64,000 bases of DNA, taken from Paenibacillus sp. A3 (GTDB lineage Bacteria; Bacillota; Bacilli; Paenibacillales; NBRC-103111). Position 1 is the stretch's first letter, and the number at the start of each line of letters is the position of its first letter. The DNA lies in the NCBI RefSeq assembly GCF_001399685.1, contig NZ_JTHN01000056.1:1-64000 (forward strand), given 5' to 3'. A program made the translations under genes and the position numbers. Positions 9,078 to 16,289 of the stretch are shown in pieces. Under the pieces are notes generated by a model. The model was not told the origin of the DNA and did not search any database. It worked only from the letters and a program-made list of their open reading frames with translations.

Positions 9078-10772
9078 ATGAAAAAGTCCAGGTTTTTTCC
9101 GTTTGAACGCAACCGGTACTTTTACGGCAAGCTGCTGACGGTCCGAGATTTCGAATCCGAGCAAAAATATTTCAACGACAAGCGGCGTCTGCTCAACCGG
9201 CTGCTGTTCGGAAGCGGCGTAGTGGCGGGCTTGCAGGTGGTCGCGGTGGACGACAAGTCGGTATCGGTGCAGTCCGGGCTCGCGCTGGACGGCCTCGGAC
9301 GAGAAATTACGGTCTCCTCCCCGGTGACGCTCAAGCTCTCGATGATGGAGGGCTTCAACAATAACGATTACGCCAAAAACGTATACCTTTGCATCGCTTA
9401 CGACGAGAAAGGCAAGGAGCCCGTGCATGCGGTGGCGAGCAGCTCGGCCCGCCCGGATGAGATCAGCGAATATAACCGGGTGGTGGAAGGGTACCGCTTG
9501 TTCATCCGGGAAAACGCGCCGGATCCCGCGCAATTCGAGTGGAACGAGTTTGCGCTGGCGACCGCCGTTCTGTACGATGACGGGCACGTTCGGGTGATGC
9601 AAACGGTGCCTCGGTACGTGACGGAGGGCGAGACGTTCGAAGCCCGGCTCCGGATCGAGAAGACGCTGCAAACGCCGCCGATTACATTTGAGTACGAACC
9701 GCTCGGCGGGCTTTTTCCATTGGTGGAGGGCTCGGGCTCTTCAACCGCCGGCAAAATCCGGGTCGATGTACCGTCGGACAATAAATCCGACGATTTCGTC
9801 GTCCGGTGGCCGGTAAGGGCAGCCGGGCGCGCCGGGGAAAAAGGAGACTTCGGCTCGAAGCCCGGTACGGCGGTTCTCACGATCGGCGACCGGCGTATTC
9901 AGGTGGAGGCCGCCTGCTCGCAGACGATTGAAATTGTGGCGGATGTGGAAGAGAAGCGGTGGGAAACTTATGCGTCCCGATCGATGGACGAGGCGCTGGG
10001 CTCGCCGGCGGAACCGGAGGTCGTACTGGCCAAAATCAGCCTGCTGCAGATGGGTCCGAGCTACGTCATCGATCATGTGACGCCGCTGCCGTTTAACGAG
10101 CTGATCGCGAATTCGCCTCTGCTGGGCATCCTGGCAAGGCGAACAGGCAGCAGCTTGCCGTACGGCGGCAGCGACAGGGCGGCGTTTACGGCCGGCGCCT
10201 CCGTACGGCAGCTTGGAGCGGACGAGCCGCCGCAGTTCTCCGTCGGCTACCGGGCGGACAAGGGCCATTTTGACTTCATGTTAGGGCTGCCGCAGCAGAG
10301 GTCCGCTCAAGAAGAGATCGGCAGCGGCGTCGTGGACCTTCCTCTGGCCGGGGGGATCGTCAAAAGCGGCATGATCTCGTTCGGCAAGCAGGAGCGGAGC
10401 TATTATACGGATGAGATCAGCCACGGTCTTGGGCCGGGCCAGGTGATGGTTACGGTCGGCCTGGAGATGACCGATAACGATATGATTCCGGATCTTCTGA
10501 ACGTGAACGAGAGCGTATTTTACGGGGCTTCCGACGTGTTCCAGGGAAGCGATTACGATATCGGTCTGCCCAAAGTATCCGTTGGGACGGTCGTCTACCC
10601 GCGGAGAGGAACGTTTCGGATCGGATTGAAGCTGCTGTCTCCGGCCGAAGGCTCAAGCTTGCGTTTGAGATGGTGGGCGGTGCGCAGTAACAAGGACACG
10701 GCACAACAGGCGGCCGCAGCCGATTTGTCCTTCTCCGAGCGCGAAGCGGCCGCCGGGACGGACAGCAAATAA
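9078..10772 (+). CDS. Conserved eCIS-associated protein of unknown function
   Basis: 564 residues, ATG behind AAAGAGGAAGCGGAGC. The first ~80 residues have a strongly conserved look: 'RFFPFERNRYFYGKLLTVRD', 'FNDKRRLLNRLLFGSGVVAG', 'VQSGLALDGLGREI'. I know this N-terminal pattern only as something that travels with phage-tail-like/eCIS loci; I do not know its biochemical role. After it come beta-rich stretches (a possible Ig-like segment around 185-275) and a C-terminal beta-sandwich-like region ending 'LSPAEGSSLRLRWWAVRSN'. No signal peptide or membrane segment. Position between tail protein and cargo suggests a structural or fibre-attachment part, but this is inference. Confidence 0.75.
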   Translation: MKKSRFFPFERNRYFYGKLLTVRDFESEQKYFNDKRRLLNRLLFGSGVVAGLQVVAVDDKSVSVQSGLALDGLGREITVSSPVTLKLSMMEGFNNNDYAKNVYLCIAYDEKGKEPVHAVASSSARPDEISEYNRVVEGYRLFIRENAPDPAQFEWNEFALATAVLYDDGHVRVMQTVPRYVTEGETFEARLRIEKTLQTPPITFEYEPLGGLFPLVEGSGSSTAGKIRVDVPSDNKSDDFVVRWPVRAAGRAGEKGDFGSKPGTAVLTIGDRRIQVEAACSQTIEIVADVEEKRWETYASRSMDEALGSPAEPEVVLAKISLLQMGPSYVIDHVTPLPFNELIANSPLLGILARRTGSSLPYGGSDRAAFTAGASVRQLGADEPPQFSVGYRADKGHFDFMLGLPQQRSAQEEIGSGVVDLPLAGGIVKSGMISFGKQERSYYTDEISHGLGPGQVMVTVGLEMTDNDMIPDLLNVNESVFYGASDVFQGSDYDIGLPKVSVGTVVYPRRGTFRIGLKLLSPAEGSSLRLRWWAVRSNKDTAQQAAAADLSFSEREAAAGTDSK

Positions 10773-10804
10773 GCGTCAAACAGCGAGAAAGCGAGGAAGC
10801 TCCA

Positions 10805-12340
10805 ATGCCCATTCGTCCGACGATTGCACGCAGAACGCCCGACCCTGCGGAGGAATCCGGTCAAGCTCGGACCCGAGCGGGAGCAGGGTCTTTGCTTCCG
10901 CCCCTGCAGGCGATGATACAGCTCCAGAGGAACCTGGGGAACCAAGCGGTCTTGCAGCTTATGGGGAAGAAAGGGGAAGAGTCTGACACGCGTAAGCCGG
11001 CAACGAAAAGGAAAAACGCAGAAGACGATACGGAACAGAAAAAAAAGAAAAAGAAAGTGATCAAGTCTAAAAAGCTGAGTGAAGAAGAACGGAAGCAGCA
11101 GCAATCGGCACTGGCCAAAAGACGTTTGGAGCAGAAGAAGGCCTATTTCAAGAAAGTCAAAGCCAAAATGAATGAAGGCTTAACCGATTCCAAATGGGAA
11201 AATTCGAACGTAAGCTTGGCCGCCGGGGAAATTCATAAGGTTCCTTTAACGTTCGCAGCTGCGGCAGAGAAAAAAGCGGGATCGGATCAAGAGCACGTCA
11301 GCGTCAACGATTTGTATAACAATAATACGGAATCCTTGGTTTCACCAAAAAGCTACGAGAACAATCGGACGGATCAAGTGCTGCGCTGGATTTCCTCCGC
11401 CTTTTATTTCAGGCTTAAAGGGAAGACCCAGGAGGTTCAAGCCGGGCTGTTCGACGATAACCGGTTCTATCTCGCTGCGAACGAGAATAAGAACAAGAAA
11501 AACTTTGTTAGGAAGAACAAGAAGGAAGAGGTGGATGAAACCGGGCTAAGCACGAAGGAATTGTTGGAGAACATTGTGCAGGAATACGAAGCAACCGAGG
11601 CTAAAAAATTTCCCAAAATGCTCCCGGAAGTGAAGGAACGAATCGTCCGGCATTTGGAAAAAATCAAAGCGCGCCTCTTGCAGGACGAACTGCCTGAGGA
11701 ATACGCCCATTTGTCAGATGCCCTTGACGCCAAGCCGATCGTTGCGATGGAGACGGAGAAGCAGGGCAAGAAGAATGTGGACCTCCATGCCGAGCGGCGG
11801 ATCAAGAAGTATTTGAACGATGACGACAAGTTCAGAGCGGGGCATGTGAAGGGCCTGAAGCGTCCTTGCTTAATTTGTATGATGGCCAACTACGGGGAGT
11901 ACAAAGCCGGAAACGACGACTGGATGGACAAATGCCCTCATATTCCGGAGCGCAGCGGCCCGGGATGGTTGAGCGAGGCGGCAACTTACGGATACGATAT
12001 CGAGGCGAACGCGGATACGGTTAACCGTCTCATCCCGAGAACGTACGCGAGCATTCCGAAGTCGGAAAAAGAAAAGATGGACGAAGACTCGGATTACGTT
12101 CCGAAGTTCTCTTACAACATTGATACCGACTCGGAATCGGATGTGGGAGAGTCCGAATCGGAGGAAGAAACGGACTCCGTCCGAATGGACGGGGAGGACG
12201 AAGACAAACGGATTTTTTTCATGGACGAAGAAGAACAAGGATTCGCGATGGAGGAAGAACAGGGCTTCTTGGAGGATGAAGACGAAATGGAGCCGGGCTT
12301 CTTGGCGGACGATGAAGAAGAGGACGAGATGCGATTCTAA
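10805..12340 (+). CDS. Probable eCIS cargo: deaminase-fold toxin candidate with basic NLS-like stretch and acidic tail
   Basis: 511 residues, last gene of the eCIS operon, 32 bp after the previous one. Parts in order: residues 38-50 'IQLQRNLGNQAVL', the LQR..GNxAV motif found near the N-terminus of many eCIS-linked proteins (there usually ahead of DUF4157, whose HExxH is absent here); residues 63-90 very Lys/Arg-rich, with KRK (68-70) and six Lys (79-84), like a bipartite nuclear localization signal; residues ~325-360 'DLHAERRI...RPCLICMM', with H328-A-E330 and P354-C-x-x-C358, the zinc and catalytic pattern of the cytidine-deaminase fold; residues 425-511 extremely Asp/Glu-rich with repeats ending in GF. 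Codon use is more AT-rich than in neighbouring baseplate genes. Deaminase function and delivery are inferences from motif and position. No immunity gene is obvious nearby. Confidence 0.72.
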   Translation: MPIRPTIARRTPDPAEESGQARTRAGAGSLLPPLQAMIQLQRNLGNQAVLQLMGKKGEESDTRKPATKRKNAEDDTEQKKKKKKVIKSKKLSEEERKQQQSALAKRRLEQKKAYFKKVKAKMNEGLTDSKWENSNVSLAAGEIHKVPLTFAAAAEKKAGSDQEHVSVNDLYNNNTESLVSPKSYENNRTDQVLRWISSAFYFRLKGKTQEVQAGLFDDNRFYLAANENKNKKNFVRKNKKEEVDETGLSTKELLENIVQEYEATEAKKFPKMLPEVKERIVRHLEKIKARLLQDELPEEYAHLSDALDAKPIVAMETEKQGKKNVDLHAERRIKKYLNDDDKFRAGHVKGLKRPCLICMMANYGEYKAGNDDWMDKCPHIPERSGPGWLSEAATYGYDIEANADTVNRLIPRTYASIPKSEKEKMDEDSDYVPKFSYNIDTDSESDVGESESEEETDSVRMDGEDEDKRIFFMDEEEQGFAMEEEQGFLEDEDEMEPGFLADDEEEDEMRF

Positions 12341-12388
12341 TGAAGGAACGCGGGCATGAACACCGACTTTGAACAAAAAAAAGCAGCC

Positions 12389-12432
12389 AAGCGGAGAAAG
12401 CCGGGCTAGTGCTTCGTTTTCTCCGCTTTTTG
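12389..12432. terminator. Bidirectional terminator between convergent eCIS operon and MORN gene
   Basis: Inverted repeat AAGCGGAGAAA (12389-12399) / TTTTCTCCGCTT (12417-12428), followed by T's on the plus strand and preceded by A's. The stop codon of the minus-strand MORN gene (12406-12408) lies inside the loop. It ends both transcripts. Confidence 0.8.
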
Positions 12433-13953
12433 GCCGCCGGACACTTCCAGTTCCTTCAGTGTATGGGCGGGGCTGTAAAGGAAACGGTAAACATACGAAT
12501 CGGCGATATAAATGATCCTCCGTTCGTCCGGCGATACGCTGAGGCTTGTTTTCGCCAGCATCGTCTGCTTCGGATCGTCCTTGACGAGCTTTCGGTAACG
12601 CTCTTCAAAGCTCGCCGCCAGAGCTTCGATCGTATCCGGTTCGGTCAGCTTCACAGCCGCAATATAGCTGGTCTGCGGGTCGGACTGCGATAATTTCACG
12701 GTAAACGCCATCCGGTAATTGCGGTAGCTCATCAGCAGCTCCGGCGTTCCGTCGGGGGTGTCGACGACGGTTGTTTCCGGCGCTTTACCAAGCAGCTCTT
12801 CGATTTTGGCCCCGGTCATCCCCAGAAAGGCGGTATAATCTGGCTGGCCCTGCCGAAAGAAACCAAGGTATGTCGGCTTTCCGTCCTTACCGAGCTGCTG
12901 TCCCAATCCGTCGTACAGTCCGCCGGCGAACCTTCCTTTATAAATCGGCTGGCCGTTTTCGGAGAAGGCCTCTCCGTTCCCGCTGTACACGCCGGCGACA
13001 AAGTCCCCGCTGTACTTCGGGTTTCCGTTTTCGTAATAAGCCTGTCCCGTCCCGCTGTACCGGCCTGCCATAAATGCTCCTTTATACTTGGCCGATCCGG
13101 TCCCGAAATACTCGGTGCCTTCTCCGGAGTATAATCCATTGGTGAATCCGCCTTCGTACAGCACCGTGCCCGATTCGGCGAGCAGCTTGCCCGTACCGTT
13201 ATATTTTCCGGCTAAAAATTGTCCTTGGTACATCACGGCGCCGCCGGAATAATATTCGATGCCGTCTCCGGAGTAAAGGCCGCCGGCGAAGCCTCCTTCG
13301 TACATGACTTTGCCATGCTCGTCGAACGCCTTGCCTTTTCCCGCAGGCAGGCCAGCCTGAAACTCGCCCTGGTAGCGGATTTTGCCGTTCGGGTGGAACA
13401 GGGTGCCCGTGCCCGTATACAGTCCCTCGGCAAAGTCTCCGCGGTACAGCAGGGTGCCATCGGGAACTAACTCTTCGCCGGATGTAAGCTGCCCTTTGTC
13501 GAACTCCCCCTGCCGGTTCAGCTTTCCTTTGGGATCGTACAGCTTCCCGGGGCCTTGAAAGACGCCGTCCTTCAGCTCCCCTTCGTATTTGAACCAGCCG
13601 GCTTGATCGAATACTTTGGCTTTGCCCGTATAGGTGAGAGGGGTTCCGGTCTGCTCATGGAAGGTCGGCACGAATCCGAACATGCGGCTCACGAAGGCCG
13701 GGGGCTTGATCCAGATGAAATATACGAGCGCCAGCAGGACCAGCGCCACAATGACGATCAGCTTCTTTTGCACATAGTAATGGCCGATCGGCACGTAGCT
13801 TTGCTTGGTGACTTCCTTGGCGGTCAAAATCGTTTTGCAGGCGTCGGCGGCCTTTTTGACCGCCAGCTTCGGCAGAGCGGCCGATTGCTTCAGCGGGACG
13901 GCTATTTTCTTCTGCAATGGGGCGATAAACGGCTTGATCATCGATTCAATCAC
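12406..13953 (-). CDS. Membrane-anchored MORN-repeat protein next to eCIS
   Basis: 515 residues, GTG start with AAGGAG nine bases upstream; that site overlaps the stop of the DUF4280 gene 15 bp away, so the two are probably coupled. Residues 1-60 are basic/amphipathic and cytosolic by charge; residues ~64-84 (LIVIVALVLLALVYFIWI) form one transmembrane helix. From ~110 to 390 there are about ten repeats of ~24 residues of MORN type (YEGEFxxGxYxGxGxxYxxxG), for example 'GGFAGGLYSGDGIEYY' and 'GDFVAGVYSGNGEAF'. A C-terminal ~120-residue domain is unassigned. MORN repeats form elongated beta sheets that bind protein or lipid. Location beside a spike-tip gene and opposite the eCIS operon suggests a partner of the injection system, perhaps a membrane anchor or guard. 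Confidence 0.85.
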   Translation of the reverse strand: MIESMIKPFIAPLQKKIAVPLKQSAALPKLAVKKAADACKTILTAKEVTKQSYVPIGHYYVQKKLIVIVALVLLALVYFIWIKPPAFVSRMFGFVPTFHEQTGTPLTYTGKAKVFDQAGWFKYEGELKDGVFQGPGKLYDPKGKLNRQGEFDKGQLTSGEELVPDGTLLYRGDFAEGLYTGTGTLFHPNGKIRYQGEFQAGLPAGKGKAFDEHGKVMYEGGFAGGLYSGDGIEYYSGGAVMYQGQFLAGKYNGTGKLLAESGTVLYEGGFTNGLYSGEGTEYFGTGSAKYKGAFMAGRYSGTGQAYYENGNPKYSGDFVAGVYSGNGEAFSENGQPIYKGRFAGGLYDGLGQQLGKDGKPTYLGFFRQGQPDYTAFLGMTGAKIEELLGKAPETTVVDTPDGTPELLMSYRNYRMAFTVKLSQSDPQTSYIAAVKLTEPDTIEALAASFEERYRKLVKDDPKQTMLAKTSLSVSPDERRIIYIADSYVYRFLYSPAHTLKELEVSGGQKAEKTKH

Positions 13954-13968
13954 TACTTGTCGCTCCTT

Positions 13969-14355
13969 CTACGGCACTTGAATGGTCACTTGGCCGGGAA
14001 CTGCAATTTCGATCAATCCGCCCCAGGAACAGACGAGCTTCGAGCTGTTGTTCAAGGCGGGCATATTGCCGATAAGAACGGTCGGAGAGCCTGGCGCCCA
14101 TGGTGCGACGGTTACGGGAACGCAAGGCATGGGGGTCATAACGCCGAATTTGGCCGCCGTTGCCGCAGCGACCTGCGGATTGGCCATAGAGCTGCACATC
14201 CCGAAAGGTGGCACGTTGACCACCGGCTTGTTGTCCATAATATTGGCGATCGGCATGGAGGTTGTGACCCGGTTCGCCGGCAATACCTGGAGGGAAGCCG
14301 GAGCGTTGCCGAAGCTGCACCGGATCGTCGCCCCTCCGCATACAAGTTGTCCCAT
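13969..14355 (-). CDS. DUF4280 PAAR-like spike-tip protein
   Basis: 128 residues, ATG behind AAGGAGTG. It shows the DUF4280 layout: 'MGQLVCGGATIRCSFGNAP' at the start, 'MPIANIMDNKPVVNVPPFGM' in the middle, 'MTPMPCVPVTVAPWAPGSP' and 'LVCSWGGLIEIAVPGQ' at the end, with cysteines at the positions usual for the family. DUF4280 proteins resemble PAAR tips that sharpen VgrG/gp5 spikes and can link toxins. The spike gene at 445-1176 has no fused tip, so this is the obvious candidate. It is transcribed opposite to the main operon, with its own promoter region in 14356-14559. Confidence 0.88.
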   Translation of the reverse strand: MGQLVCGGATIRCSFGNAPASLQVLPANRVTTSMPIANIMDNKPVVNVPPFGMCSSMANPQVAAATAAKFGVMTPMPCVPVTVAPWAPGSPTVLIGNMPALNNSSKLVCSWGGLIEIAVPGQVTIQVP

Positions 14356-14559
14356 CTTGCCGCACTCCTTTTTATTTTGTCAAGTCGCGTGCTTTGCTTT
14401 GTTACCTTCATACTACTACACTCGCCTGAAGCAGGCAACGAAAGTTCGACATTTTTAGAACAAAATGGATGTACTGGATTGGAAATTCATAGTGGTATGG
14501 AAGCGTTGGAAAAAGGAGTGGCGAATCGTGTCGCATACGGATAGGCGGGAGTGGGTTCT

Positions 14560-16287
14560 TTGAGAAAGCTGCAAAAAGCAGCCGTCGCGCTTGTGGCGGC
14601 GGCGGTGATCGTACAAGGCCTGATGCCTGCTGGTGCGCTGGCGGAAGAGCGGCGAATCACGCTGGAGGAAGCGTTAAAGCTGGGAGCGGCGGAGTCGGGG
14701 GAGCTCGCGCAATCCCGCCTTCAGATTCAAGCCAAGACGATAGAGCTGACGCAAGCGCAGGGCGCCGTAACGAATCAGCGCGAAAAAGACAGCAGCTTGC
14801 TTGCGAAGCCGCATAGCTTATCCCAGGATTTGGGCATTGGCCTCAAGTTTCCGGAAGCACGCAAGCTGCTGGGTGAAGCCAAACGGGAGCTGGCGAGCAA
14901 GGAGCTGCAGCTGCGCTCGGAGGTGGAAAAGCTTTATCTCACGATGCTTCAGGCGGCGGATAACGCAGCGCTGCTGGAGCAAAAATGGGTGCAGACCCAA
15001 AAACGGCTGATAACGCTGGAGACAAAGCTGAAGTTCGGAGCTGCCGGACAAGAAGAGGCGGATAAGCAGAAGGACGCCGTGGATCGCGCGCAATCCGAGC
15101 TGAAAGTGGCCCGTCTGGCGCTCAAATCGGCCAAGCTGCAGCTCGGGGAGAAGCTGGGCATCGATCCGGAATCGACGTTCACCGTGGAGGCGAAGCCCGA
15201 TTACGTCGTGCTCACGCAGGAGCAGATGTGGAAGTTTGTCGCTTATGCGGAGAAGCATGATTTCGAGCTGTATAAAGATACGGAAACCCGGAAAATGGCC
15301 GAAGAAAAAGTCCACCTGACGCGCAAGCTGTACTCCGCCAAATTCGGGGAGAAGGACATGCGGCTGATCGAAGCGATGTACTCTACCCCCGCGATGGATT
15401 ACGAGCTGTTCATGGCGAACTACGACAGCCTGCTTGGCGACATCAAGCGGAAGTGGGAGGGGATTTTCTTGATCCCGGTTCCTATTGTTCCGATCATTGT
15501 GCCGGTGCCGAAAGTCGTGCTGCAAGGGGAATATGACGGGCTGCGTTATTTCGACGACGCGCCGTATTCGCTTCCGGTGTCGATGCTGGAGGCGGACAAA
15601 GCCCGGTTGAAAGAACAGGACACCCGCAAAAAGCTGATCAACAAAGTGAAAAAGTCGTACCTCGACGCCAAGACGGCCGAAGAAGCTTATGCACAGGCGT
15701 TAAAGCTGGTTGATACGCGAAAAACCGAGCTGGAAGCGGCAAGCAAAAAGCACGCTGTCGGCTGGATCAAGGATGACGAATTCGAGAAAGCGAGCCAGGC
15801 TTCGGAAGAAGCGCAGAAGGGGGCGATAGCCGGGTATTACGCTTACAAGAGCGCCTTGTCGGCGCTGAACGTCGTCTCCGCAGGCGCGCTCGATTCGTCC
15901 TGGAAGCCGGGAACGCTTCCTTATCTGGCTATTGACGACGGCCTGGAGCCGATCGGGGAGCAGCCGTCCGAACCGGGCGGAGGACGCACCTTTAGCGGAA
16001 AATGGGCCGTGAAAGACGCGGTCGAAGGCGTCACCGGCGAGCTGACCGTCCAAGTGCCGAAGGAGCTGGGCGCAACCGCCTTTGCGCTGTTCACCAAGGA
16101 TGGCAGGCTCATTGGGGGCAAAGTTCCTCTGGACGGGAAGCTGGTGCATTTGAATGTCGTCTTTGCCGATATGAGCGGGTTAAAGGTGCAGTTCTACAAA
16201 GATGCCGAGGCGATCGCGGAAGCCGTTCCGGACGGATACGGATCTTCGGGGGCGCTGCCGGTCACGCTTAAAGGAAAAGGGGAGTAG
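14560..16287 (+). CDS. TolC-like secreted coiled-coil protein
   Basis: About 575 residues. TTG 14560 has GGGAG eight bases upstream; GTG 14551 in the same frame is the alternative. A signal peptide ends near ALA-EE (about residue 29). The mature N-terminus 'RITLEEALKLGAAESGELAQ' and the following long helices (residues ~40-200) resemble the TolC/outer-membrane-efflux fold, with a second helical half around 330-430. A short hydrophobic Pro/Val/Ile stretch (LIPVPIVPIIVPVPKVVLQG) lies near 305-325, and the last ~90 residues look like a separate beta domain. TolC-like proteins occur in some Gram-positives as envelope proteins of unknown role. The next gene begins 2 bp downstream. Confidence 0.75.
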   Translation: MRKLQKAAVALVAAAVIVQGLMPAGALAEERRITLEEALKLGAAESGELAQSRLQIQAKTIELTQAQGAVTNQREKDSSLLAKPHSLSQDLGIGLKFPEARKLLGEAKRELASKELQLRSEVEKLYLTMLQAADNAALLEQKWVQTQKRLITLETKLKFGAAGQEEADKQKDAVDRAQSELKVARLALKSAKLQLGEKLGIDPESTFTVEAKPDYVVLTQEQMWKFVAYAEKHDFELYKDTETRKMAEEKVHLTRKLYSAKFGEKDMRLIEAMYSTPAMDYELFMANYDSLLGDIKRKWEGIFLIPVPIVPIIVPVPKVVLQGEYDGLRYFDDAPYSLPVSMLEADKARLKEQDTRKKLINKVKKSYLDAKTAEEAYAQALKLVDTRKTELEAASKKHAVGWIKDDEFEKASQASEEAQKGAIAGYYAYKSALSALNVVSAGALDSSWKPGTLPYLAIDDGLEPIGEQPSEPGGGRTFSGKWAVKDAVEGVTGELTVQVPKELGATAFALFTKDGRLIGGKVPLDGKLVHLNVVFADMSGLKVQFYKDAEAIAEAVPDGYGSSGALPVTLKGKGE

Positions 16288-16289
16288 CC

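Noticed and set aside
11039-11065. A-rich run as a terminator or sequencing error
   Set aside because: The frame stays open through it and encodes a coherent basic cluster; no hairpin precedes it.
10805-12340. Cargo gene as a DUF4157 metalloprotease
   Set aside because: It has the LQR..GNxAV motif often seen ahead of DUF4157, but no HExxH anywhere in the protein.
1-12340. Ordinary temperate prophage
   Set aside because: No capsid, portal, terminase, holin or integrase genes are visible; double J-type genes, separate gpD/gpV and a cargo-like gene fit an eCIS. The upstream part is outside the window, so a prophage tail is not fully excluded.
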